Positions 10,190-22,800 of a stretch of 64,000 nt of DNA are shown here, piece after piece. The stretch's first letter is position 1. Every line of letters starts with the position of its first letter. The notes beneath the pieces were generated by a model. It was not told the origin of the DNA. It made no database searches and was given only the letters and a program-made list of their open reading frames with translations. The position numbers and the translations under genes were made by a program. The stretch is from the NCBI RefSeq assembly GCF_016097555.1, contig NC_054708.1, positions 26,551,572-26,615,571 on the forward strand. The letters run 5' to 3'. This DNA comes from Gigantopelta aegis (taxonomy: Eukaryota > Mollusca > Gastropoda > Neomphalida > Peltospiridae).

Positions 10190-10465
10190 TATTTCTATAC
10201 TGTGCACCAACAATGTCTCATCCCCATCACACGTGGGCCCACTGAGCTATTTCCCATTCCAGCCGGTGTACCACGACTGGTGTATTAAAGGTTGTGGTAT
10301 GTGCTATCCTGGCTATGGGATCGTGCATGTAAAAGATCCCTTGCTAATAATGGGAAAATTAAGCGGGTTTCCTCTCTAAGACTATATGTCAAAATTACCA
10401 AATGTGTGACATCCAATAGTCGATTATTAATAAATCAATATGCTATAGTTAATCAAAACAAACTT
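10190..10465 (+). repeat. SINE, alpha/delta hybrid
   Basis: Begins TTCTATACTGTGCACCAACA, which differs from the usual alpha head, then GTGGGCCCACTGAGCTATTT and CACGACTGGTGTATTAAAGG, and ends with the delta-type CCAATAGTCGATTATTAATA. The same unusual start is seen reversed near 12330-12365. Confidence 0.65.
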
Positions 10466-10736
10466 AACTTTACAAAAAAAAAAAAGTACAACCATTGTTT
10501 TATAATTTCGTTTTAACTAGAAGAAAAATGTTTTTGCTAAAAAAACCCTAAAAAAACCCCAACCCAGGTTATACGCGACGTGACGCAGTTTTTGTATAAC
10601 ATTAACTGGTCATTCAGATCAAAATACTCGTTAGTTACCTAGAGCCAATCCTTTTTCGAGGATAGTTGTAAGTTGACCGCTCACACCAATAACTAGAGCC
10701 ATATAGTATAGCACTTGTTGGCAATGGCATGTCAGT

Positions 10737-10905
10737 TGGTCGTGATATTATTGATTATTTTATTGTTATTCTTCAAAATTCCGAAACAGTATGTACGTAT
10801 GTAATTGCAAAAATGTTACGAATGGCGAAGGTCGAAGTCTAACAGGAGGTATACTACAATTCGATTTCCTCTGCAACCCGCCTCTTTCTTCCTTCCTTCC
10901 TTCTC

Positions 10906-10991
<86 letters not shown>

Positions 10992-11717
10992 CAGGTACAG
11001 GGGCGGGTTTTGGTAGAACACTCGCAAGGCAGTGTGTCGATCGTTCAACCAAAGTAGACCTACTATCGTTTTTAGTCAAGGATTTTTTTTAAACCAGCAC
11101 TTTATACGCTCAGTGGTAACACCGTGGCACTGTGCTCAGTGTGCTGTAGACTAATTTGAAAATATTCATCAGAAATGTTTTAATTAATATTTGGAAATAA
11201 GGGAAAAAAACATGGCATGACCTTGTTTTGATGAAGTATGTAAAATGTTTCAGTCCCAACATGGACGACACTGTAGATGACATAAACAGAGGTTATTGGG
11301 TACCAAATATAATGTTTTAAAAACCCACAGCATGTTGTACTCAACGGAGTCGGAGTGGGTGAGTATTGCGAATCGAGTTTAAAAACACCAAGCCCAAACC
11401 ATTACACCACCTTATTCTCCAAGCATAATTTATTTTGAGTCTTCCAGTTGTTCGTTATTTGACGAGATCCTCGTTTATAACTGTAGGATTTCAGAAGCCC
11501 TTACCGCCCCGCCACCACCACCACCACCCATCCACCCCTTCCCCTGCCCCAGTAACATCTGCTTGGTCACCGCTAAGACCAACTGGTAGATAAATTGATT
11601 GAAATTCATCAACCGTCGTAGGAAGGAGGAATTGTCGCGTCATACACACGCACAGGCAGCCCAGTGCTGATGTCTTGAATAATAAGTATTTATGGCAAGG
11701 CACACCCTGTTATATCA
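10737..11717 (+). repeat. ~1-kb duplicated block, copy 1
   Basis: Starts GGCATGTCAGTTGGTCGTGA and ends TATGGCAAGGCACACCCTGT. It matches 15066-16107 in the same orientation through GTGTCGATCGTTCAACC, ATTAATATTTGGAAATAAGG, CATGGCATGACCTTGTTT, CAACATGGACGACACTGT and CAGGCAGCCCAGTGCTGATG. Copies differ by substitutions and simple-repeat length. No conserved reading frame spans it. Confidence 0.7.
10908..10989. repeat. (CT)n microsatellite
   Basis: About 40 CT units within duplicated block copy 1. They produce serine/leucine and arginine/glutamate open frames on both strands that are not genes. Confidence 0.9.
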
Positions 11718-11859
11718 GAATCTCGGGAAAGGCCTAAACCAAACCATCCTTTTCCTACTGAGATAATTTCCATGGAGGTCAGTCTACAGGTCCAATAATG
11801 CTCAAACAAAATTTCTTTTTTCTTTTTTCGAATATTATTTTCCCGGCCGAGCACGACTT

Positions 11860-11935
11860 TACCAACCCCCCCCCCCCCCACCCCACCCCGCCACCACCTC
11901 CCCCCACCCACCCCCACCCCCCACTCACCAGTCTT
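11860..11935. repeat. C-rich low-complexity tract
   Basis: Runs of C with ACC/CAC interruptions; source of proline-rich and glycine-rich spurious frames. Confidence 0.8.
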
Positions 11936-11987
11936 GACTCTCCCACCCCAACCGCTAAAATTTCTGCACAGGCGGCTGTGATGGGAA

Positions 11988-12365
11988 TGAAAGTTATTAT
12001 TTAACGACACCACTAGAGCACACTGATTTATTAATCATCGGCTACTGGATGTTGAACATAATTTTTGTAATTTTAACATATAATTTTAGAGAGGAAACCC
12101 GCTACATTTTCTCATTAGTAGCAAGGGATCTTTTATATGCACCATCCTACATACATAATATAGCACACACCACAGCCTTTAATATACCAGTCGTGGTGCA
12201 CTGGCTGGAACGAAAAATAGCCCAATGAGCCCACTTTACCACTGGGGTCTTTTAATGAATGAAATTGGTATGGTTGTGGTGCACTGACTGGAATGAGAGA
12301 TAGCCCAGTGGGCCCACCTGTGATGGGGATGAAGGATTGCTTGTGCACAGTATAGAAATAAAACA
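11988..12365 (-). repeat. SINE pair, minus orientation
   Basis: Reverse tail TTATTTAACGACACCACTAG, TCATCGGCTACTGG, body AGCAAGGGATCTTTTATATG and GTCGTGGTGCACTGGCTGGA, ending near 12248. A second head fragment of the same family follows (GGTGCACTGACTGGAATGAG, GATAGCCCAGTGGGCCCACC) and ends with TGTGCACAGTATAGAAATAA. Confidence 0.65.
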
Positions 12366-12562
12366 TGTCTTTATCAAGAGCGCTTCCGACTTCCTTCGGG
12401 ACTCAGGAAAACACGCCATCTTGTCCATGAGAATATTTATTACAGCTTTTCTTCCCTAACGTGCACATATTCACATACTGTGGTATTTCTCTTTCGAAAC
12501 ACACATTTTACGGCTGGATGCTTAACGCTTGACGTCATCCTGTAGTTATTGAAAAAAAAAGA

Positions 12563-12960
12563 GAGTAAAGTTTGTTTTATTTAACGACGCCACTAGAGCA
12601 CATTAATTTTTTTATCTTATCATCGGCTATTGGACATCAAACATATGGTCATTCTGACACTGTTTTTTAGAGGAAACCCGCTGTCGCCACATAGGCTACT
12701 CTTTTACGACAGGCAGAAAGGGATCTTTTATGTGCGCTTCCCACAGGCAGGATAGCACAAGCCATGGCCTTTGTTGAACCAGTTATGGATCACTGGTCGG
12801 TGCAAGTGGTTGACACCTACCCACTGAGTCTTGCGGAGCACTCACTCAGGGTTTGGAGTTGGTCTCTGGATTAAAAATCCCATGCCTCGACTGGGATCCG
12901 AACCCAGTACCTACCAGCCTGTAGATCGATGGCCTAACCAAGACGCCACCGAGGCCGGTT
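12563..12960 (-). repeat. SINE, beta type, full length
   Basis: Complete reverse beta copy of about 398 bp from the tail GTAAAGTTTGTTTTATTTAA to the head GACGCCACCGAGGCCGGT. The B-box-like part is GGGATCCGAACCCAGTACC read on this strand. Confidence 0.85.
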
Positions 12961-13261
12961 TATTCGTTTTGAAAATAGCAAATCAGCCCAGATGGTTTTG
13001 TATTGTTGTTCTGTGGATTTTACAATCTAGTGATGAATCAGTGGGGCCGATTTTAATCAAATTGTAGGGTTTTTTGTTGGGGGGGGGGGGGGCGTTGATG
13101 GGTTGTTGGTTTTTAAATAATGATAATGATAATAAATCTAAGTTTACCACAAATCGAATGAAATACTTTCTGAAAATATCAAAAGATTATTAGTGATCAT
13201 CCATCACATAGCTATACAAGATCCTTTTTTTCCCCCGATCTTTTTTTTTTTTTGGGGGGGG

Positions 13262-13500
13262 GGGGGGGGGTAGGGGGTGTTCTGATTTTGCCTGAATTCA
13301 GAGGTTTTAAACGAAATTGTCCGAATCTCAATAAGAACGTTTATTCACACATTTACATTACTACCAAACAGCTATATAATAATATTGCAAATGATTACGA
13401 TTACGCTTCACCACTGTGCTACGTCTCGTCATGTCCGTTTAGGGAGGCACGTTCAAACACCACCACCACCACCACTCCCTCCCCTAAAACATACCCGAAT
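13262..13500 (-). repeat. epsilon repeat, minus orientation
   Basis: Contains TTTGCCTGAATTCAGAGG, TGTCCGAATCTCAATAAG and ACCAAACAGCTATATAATAA. Preceded by T and G homopolymers. Confidence 0.5.
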
Positions 13501-13521
13501 TTAAATGTTCTTCTATGGACC

Positions 13522-13633
13522 TGGGCCAAGTTTTACAAAACGATCTTAGCGCTAAGATCACCGTAACTGCATATGATAGCTAAGTACTTAAGGGTGATCT
13601 TAGGGCTAAGAACGCTTCGTAAAACGGGGCCAT
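13522..13633. mobile_element. foldback MITE
   Basis: Palindromic 112-bp unit. The left arm GGCCAAGTTTTACAAAACGA/TCTTAGCGCTAAGATC pairs with the right arm GGTGATCTTAGGGCTAAGA/ACGCTTCGTAAAACGGGGCC. No coding sequence. Confidence 0.6.
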
Positions 13634-13987
13634 GTGCTCTATTCATATTGATATTCAGGGACGGTGGAAGCGATTGAATACTGGGTGGAGCAGACTTATT
13701 AACAATGAGTTCACGAAGTTAGAGTGAACTGTTCCCCTAGAATTTTTTTTTTTTTTAAATTAGATATACAGAAATGCAATTTTTCGCAAGTAAAATTTAA
13801 CATGACAAATGCTGTGAATTGCAACACTCTTAGTGTAATTTTCACGATGTATAGTTGTACTGTTAGTGTTAAGTAGTAATATCCATTGCGCTTTAGTCGT
13901 AGATTTACGTTTACGTGCAAATCTTGGTTCATTAAAATTTTAATTGCTCCCTGTTGTGATTCTCATGCATCAATTTTTGATAGGTTT

Positions 13988-14250
13988 ATCCGGTCTCGGT
14001 GACGTCGATGTTAAGCCATCGGCCAAAAGGTTGGTAGGTACTGGGGTCGCATACCAGTACCGGCTCTCACCCTGAGCGAGTTTTAACGACTCAATGGGTA
14101 GGTGTAAGGTCGCTACACCCTCTGTTCTCTCACGAACCACTAACAATTAACAACTAACCCACTGTCCTGGACAGACAGCCTAGATAGCTGAGGTGTGTGT
14201 GCCCAGGACAGCGTGCTTGATTTTTAATTGGATATAAGAAATAAATGAAA
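13988..14250 (+). repeat. SINE, gamma type
   Basis: Full gamma layout: TGACGTCGATGTTAAGCCAT, GGTACTGGGGTCGCATACCA, GCGAGTTTTAACGACTCAAT, CCTGGACAGACAGCCTAGAT and AATTGGATATAAGAAATAAA. The TGACGTC inside the head is a mutated SINE A-box region, not a regulatory site. Confidence 0.75.
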
Positions 14251-14714
14251 GATAGATTGGGGGACAAGTTTGAAACTAGACTTCATGAAATGCAATTTCC
14301 TGTATTCTACAAGTAAAATACCCCCACCCCCGGTTCCTTTTGCTTATAATCCACCAAGTGGATTGCGTTTATTTTGCTTACATATTCTTTTCCTGGGTAT
14401 GTATGGCAAATACATCATTTTTCTTTGGTATGATAAACAATCTTTTCATCGAGGTCAACACAAATTTAAATTTATCAGTCTTTTGTATAATAAATAAAAT
14501 GTTCACCTTTTGTTAATATCATGCGAATGCTTAGCAATTATGATTTTACTGAAGTAAGTAAATTTTGTGCGCTGTGTTTGTTTTGAATTTCTGAAATATT
14601 CATGAAATAAACTACGGTGTGTATGCATTATTAAAATGGAGTTTTGGAAAGAGCTTCGAGTAAGACAAGAGGAGTAATGTCCCCTTATCAAGATTACTAT
14701 ACAAAATAATTTTT

Positions 14715-14800
14715 ACCGTCCTCGGTGGTGTCGTGGTTAAGCCATGGGACATAAGGCTGGTAGGTACAGGGTTCGTAGCCCGGTACTGGCTCCCACCCTG
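14715..14800 (+). repeat. SINE gamma head fragment
   Basis: TACCGTCCTCGGTGGTGTCG, GGTACAGGGTTCGTAGCCCG and GGCTCCCACCCTG. The copy is cut by an opposing delta head. Confidence 0.7.
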
Positions 14801-14853
14801 CGACGCAAGTTCCCCAAGCGAGCACTCAACCGACTGAGCTAAATCCCGCCCCT
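14801..14853 (-). repeat. SINE delta head fragment
   Basis: Reverse delta head: GCGAGCACTCAACCGACTGA and GCTAAATCCCGCCC. It is fused directly to the gamma head on its left. Confidence 0.7.
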
Positions 14854-14855
14854 GG

Positions 14856-15065
14856 TTCAATCACACACATTCATCTTTCATGTTTTCCTGTTGCCCCATA
14901 ATAAAGACTCGTAGACATTAAATATGCTTATAAATGTCCAATAGCGATTCTGTTTGCACGTTGTTTTTGAGTTAAAACTATTTTTTAGAAGAATGTACGT
15001 AGTATCGCTTAGACATCAATACGCATGTTAAAACGTCATAGCATTGTTGACGTTTTTATACCAAC
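14856..15065 (+). repeat. duplicated block B, copy 1
   Basis: TTCAATCACACACATTCATC, ATTAAATATGCTTATAAATG, AGAATGTACGTAGTATCGCT and TCATAGCATTGTTGACGT recur in the same order and orientation at 17498-17554 plus 18066-18230. Confidence 0.65.
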
Positions 15066-16107
15066 GCAATGGCATGTCGGTCGGTCGTGATATTATTGAT
15101 TATTTTATTGTTATTCTTCAAAATTTCGAAAACAGTCTGTACGTATGTAACTGCAAAAATAAGAAGTGGCGAAGGACAAAGTCGAACAAGAGGTATTTCC
15201 TCCCCATCCCGCCTCTTTCTTCCTTCCGTCTCTCATTATCTCTTATCTTTCTGTCTCCCCCTACTAGACGCAAAAAAAAAAAAAAATTGTCCTATTTATA
15301 TTAATAAAGGTAAAAAAATATAGTTTGTGGCCCCCCCCCCCCCCACCACTATGGAGGCTGTTACCCCTCACTAGAGGTTGTGCATCCCCCACTCCAGATA
15401 CCGTTCCTAGGGGCCAATCTCTTGGCTTGTCTTCGGTCTGTTTCTCTTTCTGTCTGTCCGCTTGCCTGTCTGTCTCTCTCTCTCGACAGGGGCGGGATGT
15501 GGTAGAACGCTTGCAAGGTAACGTGTCGATCGTTCAACCCAAGTGCTACCCCATGACTGGTAGATTAAAGACTGTAAAAAGGGAGTAGACACTGTGCTAT
15601 AGATTAATTTGAAATTATTCATCAGAAATGTTTTAATTAATATTTGGAAATAAGGAACAAAAAACATGGCATGACCTTGTTTGATGAAGTATGTAAAATG
15701 TTCGAGTCCCAACATGGACGACACTGTGGACGACACTCAATGGAGTCGGAGTGGGCGAATATTGCGAATCCAGCTTTTACCCCCCTCCCCCCCACCCCCC
15801 CCCCCCCCATTACACTACCTTATTCTCCAAGCATAATTTGTTTTGAGTCTTCCAATTGTTCGTTATTTGACGATATCCTTGTTTATAAAATTTCAGAAGT
15901 CCTTACCGCCACCCCTCCCCCTATCCCTGTCCCAGTAACATCTGCTGGGTCACCGCTAAGACCAACTGGTAGATTAATTGATTGAAATTCATCAACCGTC
16001 GTAGGAAGGAGGAATTGTCGCGTCATACACACGCACAGGCAGCCCAGTGCTGATGTCTTTGAATACTAGTAGTATGTATCTATGGCAACGTACACCCTGT
16101 AATATCA
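15066..16107 (+). repeat. ~1-kb duplicated block, copy 2
   Basis: Second copy of 10737-11717. The start is GGCATGTCGGTCGGTCGTGA and the end TATGGCAACGTACACCCTGT. The (CT)n of copy 1 is short here, and this copy has its own A-rich and C-rich insert near 15270-15345. Confidence 0.7.
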
Positions 16108-16196
16108 CTGGCTAAGTCAGAGATTGTGCCCGGGAGAGATGTGCTTGAACCTTAATTGGATACAGGCACGTTATTATGTTATCCAATATAATTTTT

Positions 16197-16425
16197 ACCG
16201 TCCTCCGTGATGTCGTGGTTAGGCCATCGGACACAAGGCTGGTAGGTACAGGGTTCGCAGCCCGGTACTGGCTCCCACCCAGAGCGAGTTTTAACGACTC
16301 AGTGGGTAAGTGTAAGACCACTACACCACTAACCCACTGTCCTAGACAGACAGCCTAGATAGCTGAGGTGTGTGCCCAGGACAGCATGCTTGAACGGTAA
16401 TTGGATATGAGCACGAAAATAATTT
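16197..16425 (+). repeat. SINE, gamma type
   Basis: TACCGTCCTCCGTGATGTCG, GGTACAGGGTTCGCAGCCCG, GAGCGAGTTTTAACGACTCA and TTGGATATGAGCACGAAAAT. A gamma tail remnant also lies just upstream (16120-16165). Confidence 0.75.
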
Positions 16426-16540
16426 AAGAAGAATATAATTTTTACATTAAGCTATTATGGTCAGTTATTTATGTATCATTTTATATCCACATGCTTGAGG
16501 GTAAACTCAGAAAGGGGTGACCGAGGTGATGCACTGGTGC

Positions 16541-16930
16541 AGTTTGTTTTATTTAACGACACCACTAGAGCACATTGATTTTTTATCTTATCATCGGCTA
16601 CTGGACGTCAAACATATGGTCTTTCCGACAGTTTTTTTTAGAGGAAACCCGCTGTCGTCACATAGCCTACTCTTTTACGACAGACAGCAAGGGATTTTTT
16701 ATTTGCGCTTCCCACAGGCAGGATAGCACAAACCATGGCCTTTGTTGAACCAGTTATGGATCACTGGTCGGTGCAAGTGATTTACACCTACCCATTGAAC
16801 CTTGCGGAGCACTCACTCAAGGTTTGGAGTCGGTATCTGGATTAAAAATCCCATGCCTCGACTGGGATCCGAACCCAGTACTTACCAGCCTGTAGACCGA
16901 TGGCCTAACCACGACGCCACCGAGGCCGGT
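16541..16930 (-). repeat. SINE, beta type, full length
   Basis: Reverse beta copy from AGTTTGTTTTATTTAACGAC to GACGCCACCGAGGCCGGT, closely similar to 12563-12960. Confidence 0.85.
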
Positions 16931-17035
16931 AAGGTGGTGGTGCAGTTTGAGAGCACTTCTCTAGCAAGGTGAAAATATTTTACATTGTCGGATACATTTT
17001 AAAAGTATGCCTGATAAATAGATTTTTTTTTTTTT

Positions 17036-17220
17036 AAAGTTTGTTTTCTTTAACGACACCACTAGAGCAGTGATGTATCGACTACTGGATGTCAAACATT
17101 TGATACTTTTGACATATAGTCTCTACATTTTTTCATTAGTAGCAAGGGATCTTTTATGTGCACCATCCCACAGACAGGATAGCACATACCACGGCCTTTG
17201 ATATACCAGTCGTGGTGCAA
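17036..17220 (-). repeat. SINE fragment, minus orientation
   Basis: Reverse tail AAAGTTTGTTTTCTTTAACG through CTTTTATGTGCACCATCCCA to GATATACCAGTCGTGGTGCA; head absent. Confidence 0.7.
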
Positions 17221-17497
17221 GATAAATATTAATGATCACATAATATTGTCAGACCTTATATTCACTATATTGCAATTGCTGTCAGGGGGAGCATGTGGGG
17301 CCTGTACACCTCAGTCGCATTCCCCGCTCCACTCCATATAAAATATTGTTTTGGTTCCCCCCATCGCATCCAATATATATATATAAACAAATAAATTTAA
17401 TTTATCCTGACTATGAGTATCAAAATTATAATTTCTTGTGCATTTTAAAATTTCACCAAATATATTAGGGGCACGACACCCAAGTACACTGGCGTGG

Positions 17498-18230
17498 TTC
17501 AATCACACCCAATCATCTTTTACATTTACCTGTCGCTCCATAATAGACTCGTAGATAGTGTGGGCTCCCCGCACCACCCACCTTTGCCTTCATCGGTCCT
17601 ATAAGCGTACGCGACGGGGCAGGTGGCGGGGTCGGGGCTGGGCAAATGCTCCCCCACTGCCCAAAATACGGGTAAAAATTATACAGATGATACAGGCTAA
17701 ACGGAGACATTTTTACAATGTATTCATCATTCTAACCTCAAAATTAGTTGTAATTCATGCAAAAATGCGTAGCGATTCGTTTGTAACCATATACAGCTGT
17801 TTGGTAGTAATGCTTTTAATACGAATAAATGTAGTTGTCCAGATTCGGGCATATTCATTTAATTCGGGCAAAAGCCAGCCAGCCCCCTACAATAATGGGA
17901 GCCCGTACGCCTATGATCGGTCCCAATAAACGATCAATCAAATAAAAAACAAAAAATCAAACACTTACCTCTGTTGATATAGCCATTCAATACTTTCAGA
18001 AACGATTGAAATAGAGCTGCATGTAATTAGCTGTCGTCATTACTACATTAGGTTTATATTTATACTGCACACATTAAATATGCTTATAAATGTCAAATAG
18101 CGATTTTGTTTGTACATTTTTTTAGTTTAAACTATTTTTTTGAAGAATGTACGTAGTATCGCTTTGACATCAATACGCATATTAAAATGTCATAGCATTG
18201 TTGACGTCACGTTTTTATTACCAACGTAAC
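17498..18230 (+). repeat. duplicated block B, copy 2, with insertion
   Basis: The flanks match 14856-15065: TTCAATCACACCCAATCATC at the left, AAATATGCTTATAAATGTC and AGAATGTACGTAGTATCGCT at the right. About 510 bp absent from copy 1, including an epsilon repeat (17558-17925), sits at the ACTCGTAGA junction. Confidence 0.55.
17558..17925 (+). repeat. epsilon repeat
   Basis: CTAACCTCAAAATTAGTTGT, AGCTGTTTGGTAGTAATGCT, CCAGATTCGGGCATATTCAT and GGGAGCCCGTACGCCTATG, colinear with 1640-2112. Confidence 0.6.
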
Positions 18231-18239
18231 GTTTCCGGT

Positions 18240-19045
18240 AATTTTCGTATCTGAACGGAAAATGTCGAAATACCATTGAAATATGCACCCCCAAAACCTT
18301 CAACCTGGATCCGCGCCTGACAGGGAATAAAGGTTACGCAGGACTAGGTACAGTAATAATCCACTGACGTCAACATTGACCCTTAAAAAAATATCCATGC
18401 ATTAAAATAATAGCCAGTTCTTTGTCAAAATGAATGAATGCATGTTTAACAACACCCTAGCACAAAAAATACATCGGCTATTGGATGTCAAACTATGGTA
18501 ACGTTTTTTGTCAAATTCAAATTGTAGCGTCACATCTTAACCGGTTAGTCATTCTTATTGAATATTTCAGGCCCGTGCAATGTGCTCTAGTGGTGTCGTT
18601 AAACAAAACAAACTAACTTTTCTGGCCCGTAAAACGATATCTGGAGTGTGCGTGCGTGCGTCTTATGTGTCACAATTATAAAATATTTGACGCCCAATAA
18701 CCAATATCTAGTGACATTAATTTTTTTGTTTTGAAAACGCCGTTTATAAATTGTTTTAATTTTTTTGACTTGGTTCAAGAACTGGATGAATGTAATCGTG
18801 TTCATAGCTAAAAACAAAATATGTCTAATATTTCCTGAAAGGTGCTGTATTTTATTTGTTTTAAAGGTCCATACCTCGTATAATAACTGGGATTAGCAGC
18901 TCTAAGACAATTATAAATGTCCGACAATGTCGATATAAATGAACTCAGTTGTTATAGAGTTTTTGATGTAGGGTGAGACGTAAGTATTTCGAAATGGATC
19001 AAGATGAGAGATAAGTCTTCATAATACTCGACAAAAACAACCACA
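18240..19045. other. no gene seen; old repeat fragments
   Basis: Holds a reversed SINE-like tail (18430-18500: CATCGGCTATTGGATGTCAA), a delta tail (18580-18615) and otherwise AT-rich sequence without recognisable coding. It lies downstream of the PTPA stop. Confidence 0.5.
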
Positions 19046-19049
19046 AAAG

Positions 19050-19382
19050 TTGGATTTCAAACATTTGGTCCTTGTGACGCAATCTTCTGAGGAAACCTAA
19101 TTTTCCCCATTAGCAACAAAGGATCTTTATTTATTTGTTAGGGTTGTCCACCTAACAAAGAGTGGCACAGACAGCATATCAAACATTTAACACATAAAAC
19201 AATCATATATGTACTTTCCCCACAGACAAGACAGAACATACCACATCTTTTGATATACAATTACCAGTTGCGAGTCAGTGGTTGGGATGGACAAAAATCC
19301 AGTGGGTCTGCTGAGGGGATTCAATCCCATGACCCAAGCATGCCAGGCAAGCACTCTGCCAACTGAGCTAAATCTCATCCAA
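19050..19382 (-). repeat. SINE, delta type, old copy
   Basis: GGATTTCAAACATTTGGTCC, CACAGACAAGACAGAACATA, and the delta head reversed as GCACTCTGCCAACTGAGCTA. It is strongly diverged. It lies in what would be the 3' untranslated or downstream part of PTPA. Confidence 0.6.
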
Positions 19383-19791
19383 CCAATCAAAAAAACGCTT
19401 AGATCTTCCAAAATTCCAAGACAATCAAAAACAATTTTTTATTTATTATTTTAAAATATCTCCACCTGCAACCTTCTAGCGAACACACTACGACAGGCAG
19501 GACATCCTACCCTCACTATGGGAGGATGGCACTGGTAACATGTATGACAGACAGACAGACATACTGACAGACAAACAGACGGTGCTAAACACCACTTTAC
19601 AATATTGCCCCTGATCTGTGTATGGCAAGACCAAAGTACGTGTATCTTGTTTTCTCATATGTTTTCTGAATATTCTTTGGTACATGTGTCAGCTTATTCC
19701 CTCTTGATCTCTGTGTGGCATCATCTAGCTATTTTGTTATATCACGTTTTGTTGATACTTTTTAGTGCATTAGATTCCACACGATAAATGT

Positions 19792-19863
19792 TCAAGGTAG
19801 AGGATCAATGGACAGCAGACTTCCAAAGAGAAAATGCTGCATAATTGGATGTTTCGATAGCAC
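19792..19863 (-). CDS. PTPA: PTPA last coding exon (C-terminus)
   Basis: Twenty-four codons including TGA at 19794-19792: [20 protein letters not shown] then PLP. The acceptor is CTACTTTCAG|GTG. The preceding 6.2-kb intron contains the tandem duplication array. TTTATT (a reversed AATAAA) near 19437 could be a polyadenylation signal. Confidence 0.9.
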   Translation of the reverse strand: MLSKHPIMQHFLFGSLLSIDPLP

Positions 19864-22800
19864 CTGAAAGTAGAAGTGAAAAAACACAGTGTAAGTTAAT
19901 GTTGAAGCTTATTACCTGTGAAGTCCACCGCCACTCCCAAGGCACTTGGATGAGTAGGATAAAAACTAGGATGGGTTCCTTGGCTTCATTAAGCCACATA
20001 ACATGACTCATAGACTGTGGTTGGCATGGCTGTCCTCCCCACAATATAAAATCCTGTCTACATCAATGAGTAGCAAGTTAACGAATTACATGCAATCTAA
20101 GTGAAGAGTAACAAGTGATTCTGTTTAAAAATTTTTAAAAAGTCTGGGGCAGAGGTCTGCGGAACAATTTTCCCTTTTGCTGTGCTCAGAAGGCTGGCAA
20201 TGCCATACTTCAACACTTGAGATTCAAAATGTTCTCCGCAGATTCAGACCCTCAAGTACATGTCTACAGGTGCATTCATCCTCCACACCATCACACTAAG
20301 TTACTATCAGTAACTGTGCCTCCACCCCCACCCCACCTCCCTGACATACACTTTTAAATACACTCTGCGGGCCCCGCAGGGTGAAAACATTTCATCCTAC
20401 ATCCACCACCTGCCCTACAATTTCCCACTTGTTTAAACAAGTGAAAATATTGGCAGACAAGCAGATTTGTTTTTAGATGTACTTTTTTCTTTCACTGATT
20501 AATGTTGTCTTAAGTAGATTTAAAACCCGATATCCAGAAGTGTTCAAAACTACAACATTAATATGTGATACGGATAAAGTATCTCATATGTGGCATTATA
20601 TGCAAAAGATTTATTTTAATCTTTCAAAAACATGCATGGAGCAAACCTGGAGCATATTTGAAATCGCTGGTCGGAAATGGACAAACACATTTTATTTTTA
20701 AGAATGGTCTTACACGTAGGAAGAAGTGTTAATAAGAACAGTTTTCACAGTTCACTGACCGATCACACCATTTAAATACAAACATCGACTCTGGATTGTT
20801 CTGGAAACTTTATGAAGTTCATTAGTCTCTGTCCTGGACAACCCAGCGGTCAGTGTCCAGGCTGGTGTGTTTTTACCTCACAGAATACAAGCACAATAAT
20901 GCATTAAAATGAAGCAAATAGTCTGAGATTTGTGTCACTGGGTGCGGCTACTGCAACAAAATTGTAGAGAGAAATCAAGTAAAGTCATGATGGTTTCAGG
21001 ATATGAAATAAATTGCAATGAATAGTTATGTTTGGTTGTTCGTGTTTTTTGTTTGTTTGTTGTTTTTTTGGAGGAATGTTTTGGAGTGTTTTTTTGTTTT
21101 TTTTTAACCTTCTGACTACTGCAAGCGAAACGTTACTCGATCAAGCTTATTGCATACAGTACATTAACTCATTCATATTTCCCGACCTGAAATAATAACA
21201 GAACAGCACTGATCGAGACTAATCTCAATAATGGCCGGTTTACAAAAAAATAAATTGCGTAAGAAGGAAGGAAATGTTTTATTTAACGACGCACTCAAAA
21301 CATTTTATTTACTGCTATATGGCGTCGGACATATGGTTAAGGACCACACAGATATTGAGAGAGGAAACCCGCTGTCGCCATTTCATGGGCTACTCTTTTC
21401 GATTAGCAGCAAGGGATCTTTTATATGCACCATCCCACAGACAGGGTAGTACATACCATGTCCTTTGATATACCCATCGTGGTGCACTGGCTGGAACGAG
21501 AAATAGCCCAATGGGCCTACCAATGGAGATTGATCCCAGACAGACTACGCATCGAGTGAGCGCTTTACCACTGGGCTACGTCCCACCCCTAGCTACACCA
21601 ATGAGTTAAACACTAGAAGTAGCAATTTAACTAATTACATGCAATCTAAGTGAAGAGTAACAGGTGATTCTGTTTAACAGTTTTCACAGTTCATTGACCA
21701 AACACACCATTGAAATACAAACGTCGACTCTGGATTGTTCTGGAAACTTTATGAAGTTCATTAGTCTCTGTCCTGGACAACCCAGCGGTCAGTGTCCAGG
21801 CGGGTGTGTTTGTAGCCCCACAGAATACAAGCACAATAATGCATTAAAATGAAGCAAATAGTCTGAGATTTGTGTCACTGGGTGCCGCGACTGCAACAAA
21901 ATTGTAGCGAGAAATCAAGTAAAGTCAAGATGGTTTCAAGATATGAAATAAATTGCAATGAATAGTTGTGTTTGGTTGTTCGTGGGGTTTTTTTTGTTTG
22001 TTGGTTTTTTTTTGGTTTTTTAAACCTTCCGACTACTGCAGGCAAAACGTTACTCGATCAAGCTTACTGCATACAGTACATTAACTCATTCATATTTCCT
22101 GACCGGAAATAATAACAGAACAGCACTGATCGAGACTAATCTCAATAATGGCCGGTTTACAACAACAACAAAAATTGCGTAAGAAGGAAGGAAATGTTTT
22201 ATTTAACGACGCACTCAACACATTTTATTTACGGTTATATGGCGTCGGACATATGGTAAGGACCACACAGATATTGAGCGGTCAGTGTCCAGGCTGGTGT
22301 GTTTGTAGCCCCACAGAATACAAGCACAATAATGCATTACAGTGAAGTAAATAGTTCATTGACCGATCACACCACTTAAATACAAACGTCGACTCTGGAT
22401 TGTTCTGGAAATTTTATGAAGCTCTTTACCATCTGTTTTGGACATTCCAGCAGTCAGTGTCCAGGCTGATGTTTTTGTAGCCCCACAGGATACAAGCACA
22501 ATAATGCATTAAACTGAAGAAAATAGTCTGAGATTTGTGTAATTGGGTGCGGTGACTGCAACAAATTGTTGAGAGAAATCTAGTAAAGTCAAGATGGTTT
22601 CAGGACGTGAAATAAATTGCAATGAATAGTTGTGTTTGGTTGTTCATGTTTTTTGTTTGTTTGTTTGTTGGGTGTTTTTTGTTTTTTTTGTTTTTAACCT
22701 TCTGACTACTGCAGGCGAAATGTCGCTTGATCAAGCTTACGCATACTCATTCATATTTCCCACCGTTTTACACACAACACTGACCAGAAATAATAATAGA

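Noticed and set aside
10791..11092. Serine/leucine-rich and arginine/glutamate-rich proteins
   Set aside because: They are translations of a (CT)n microsatellite on both strands.
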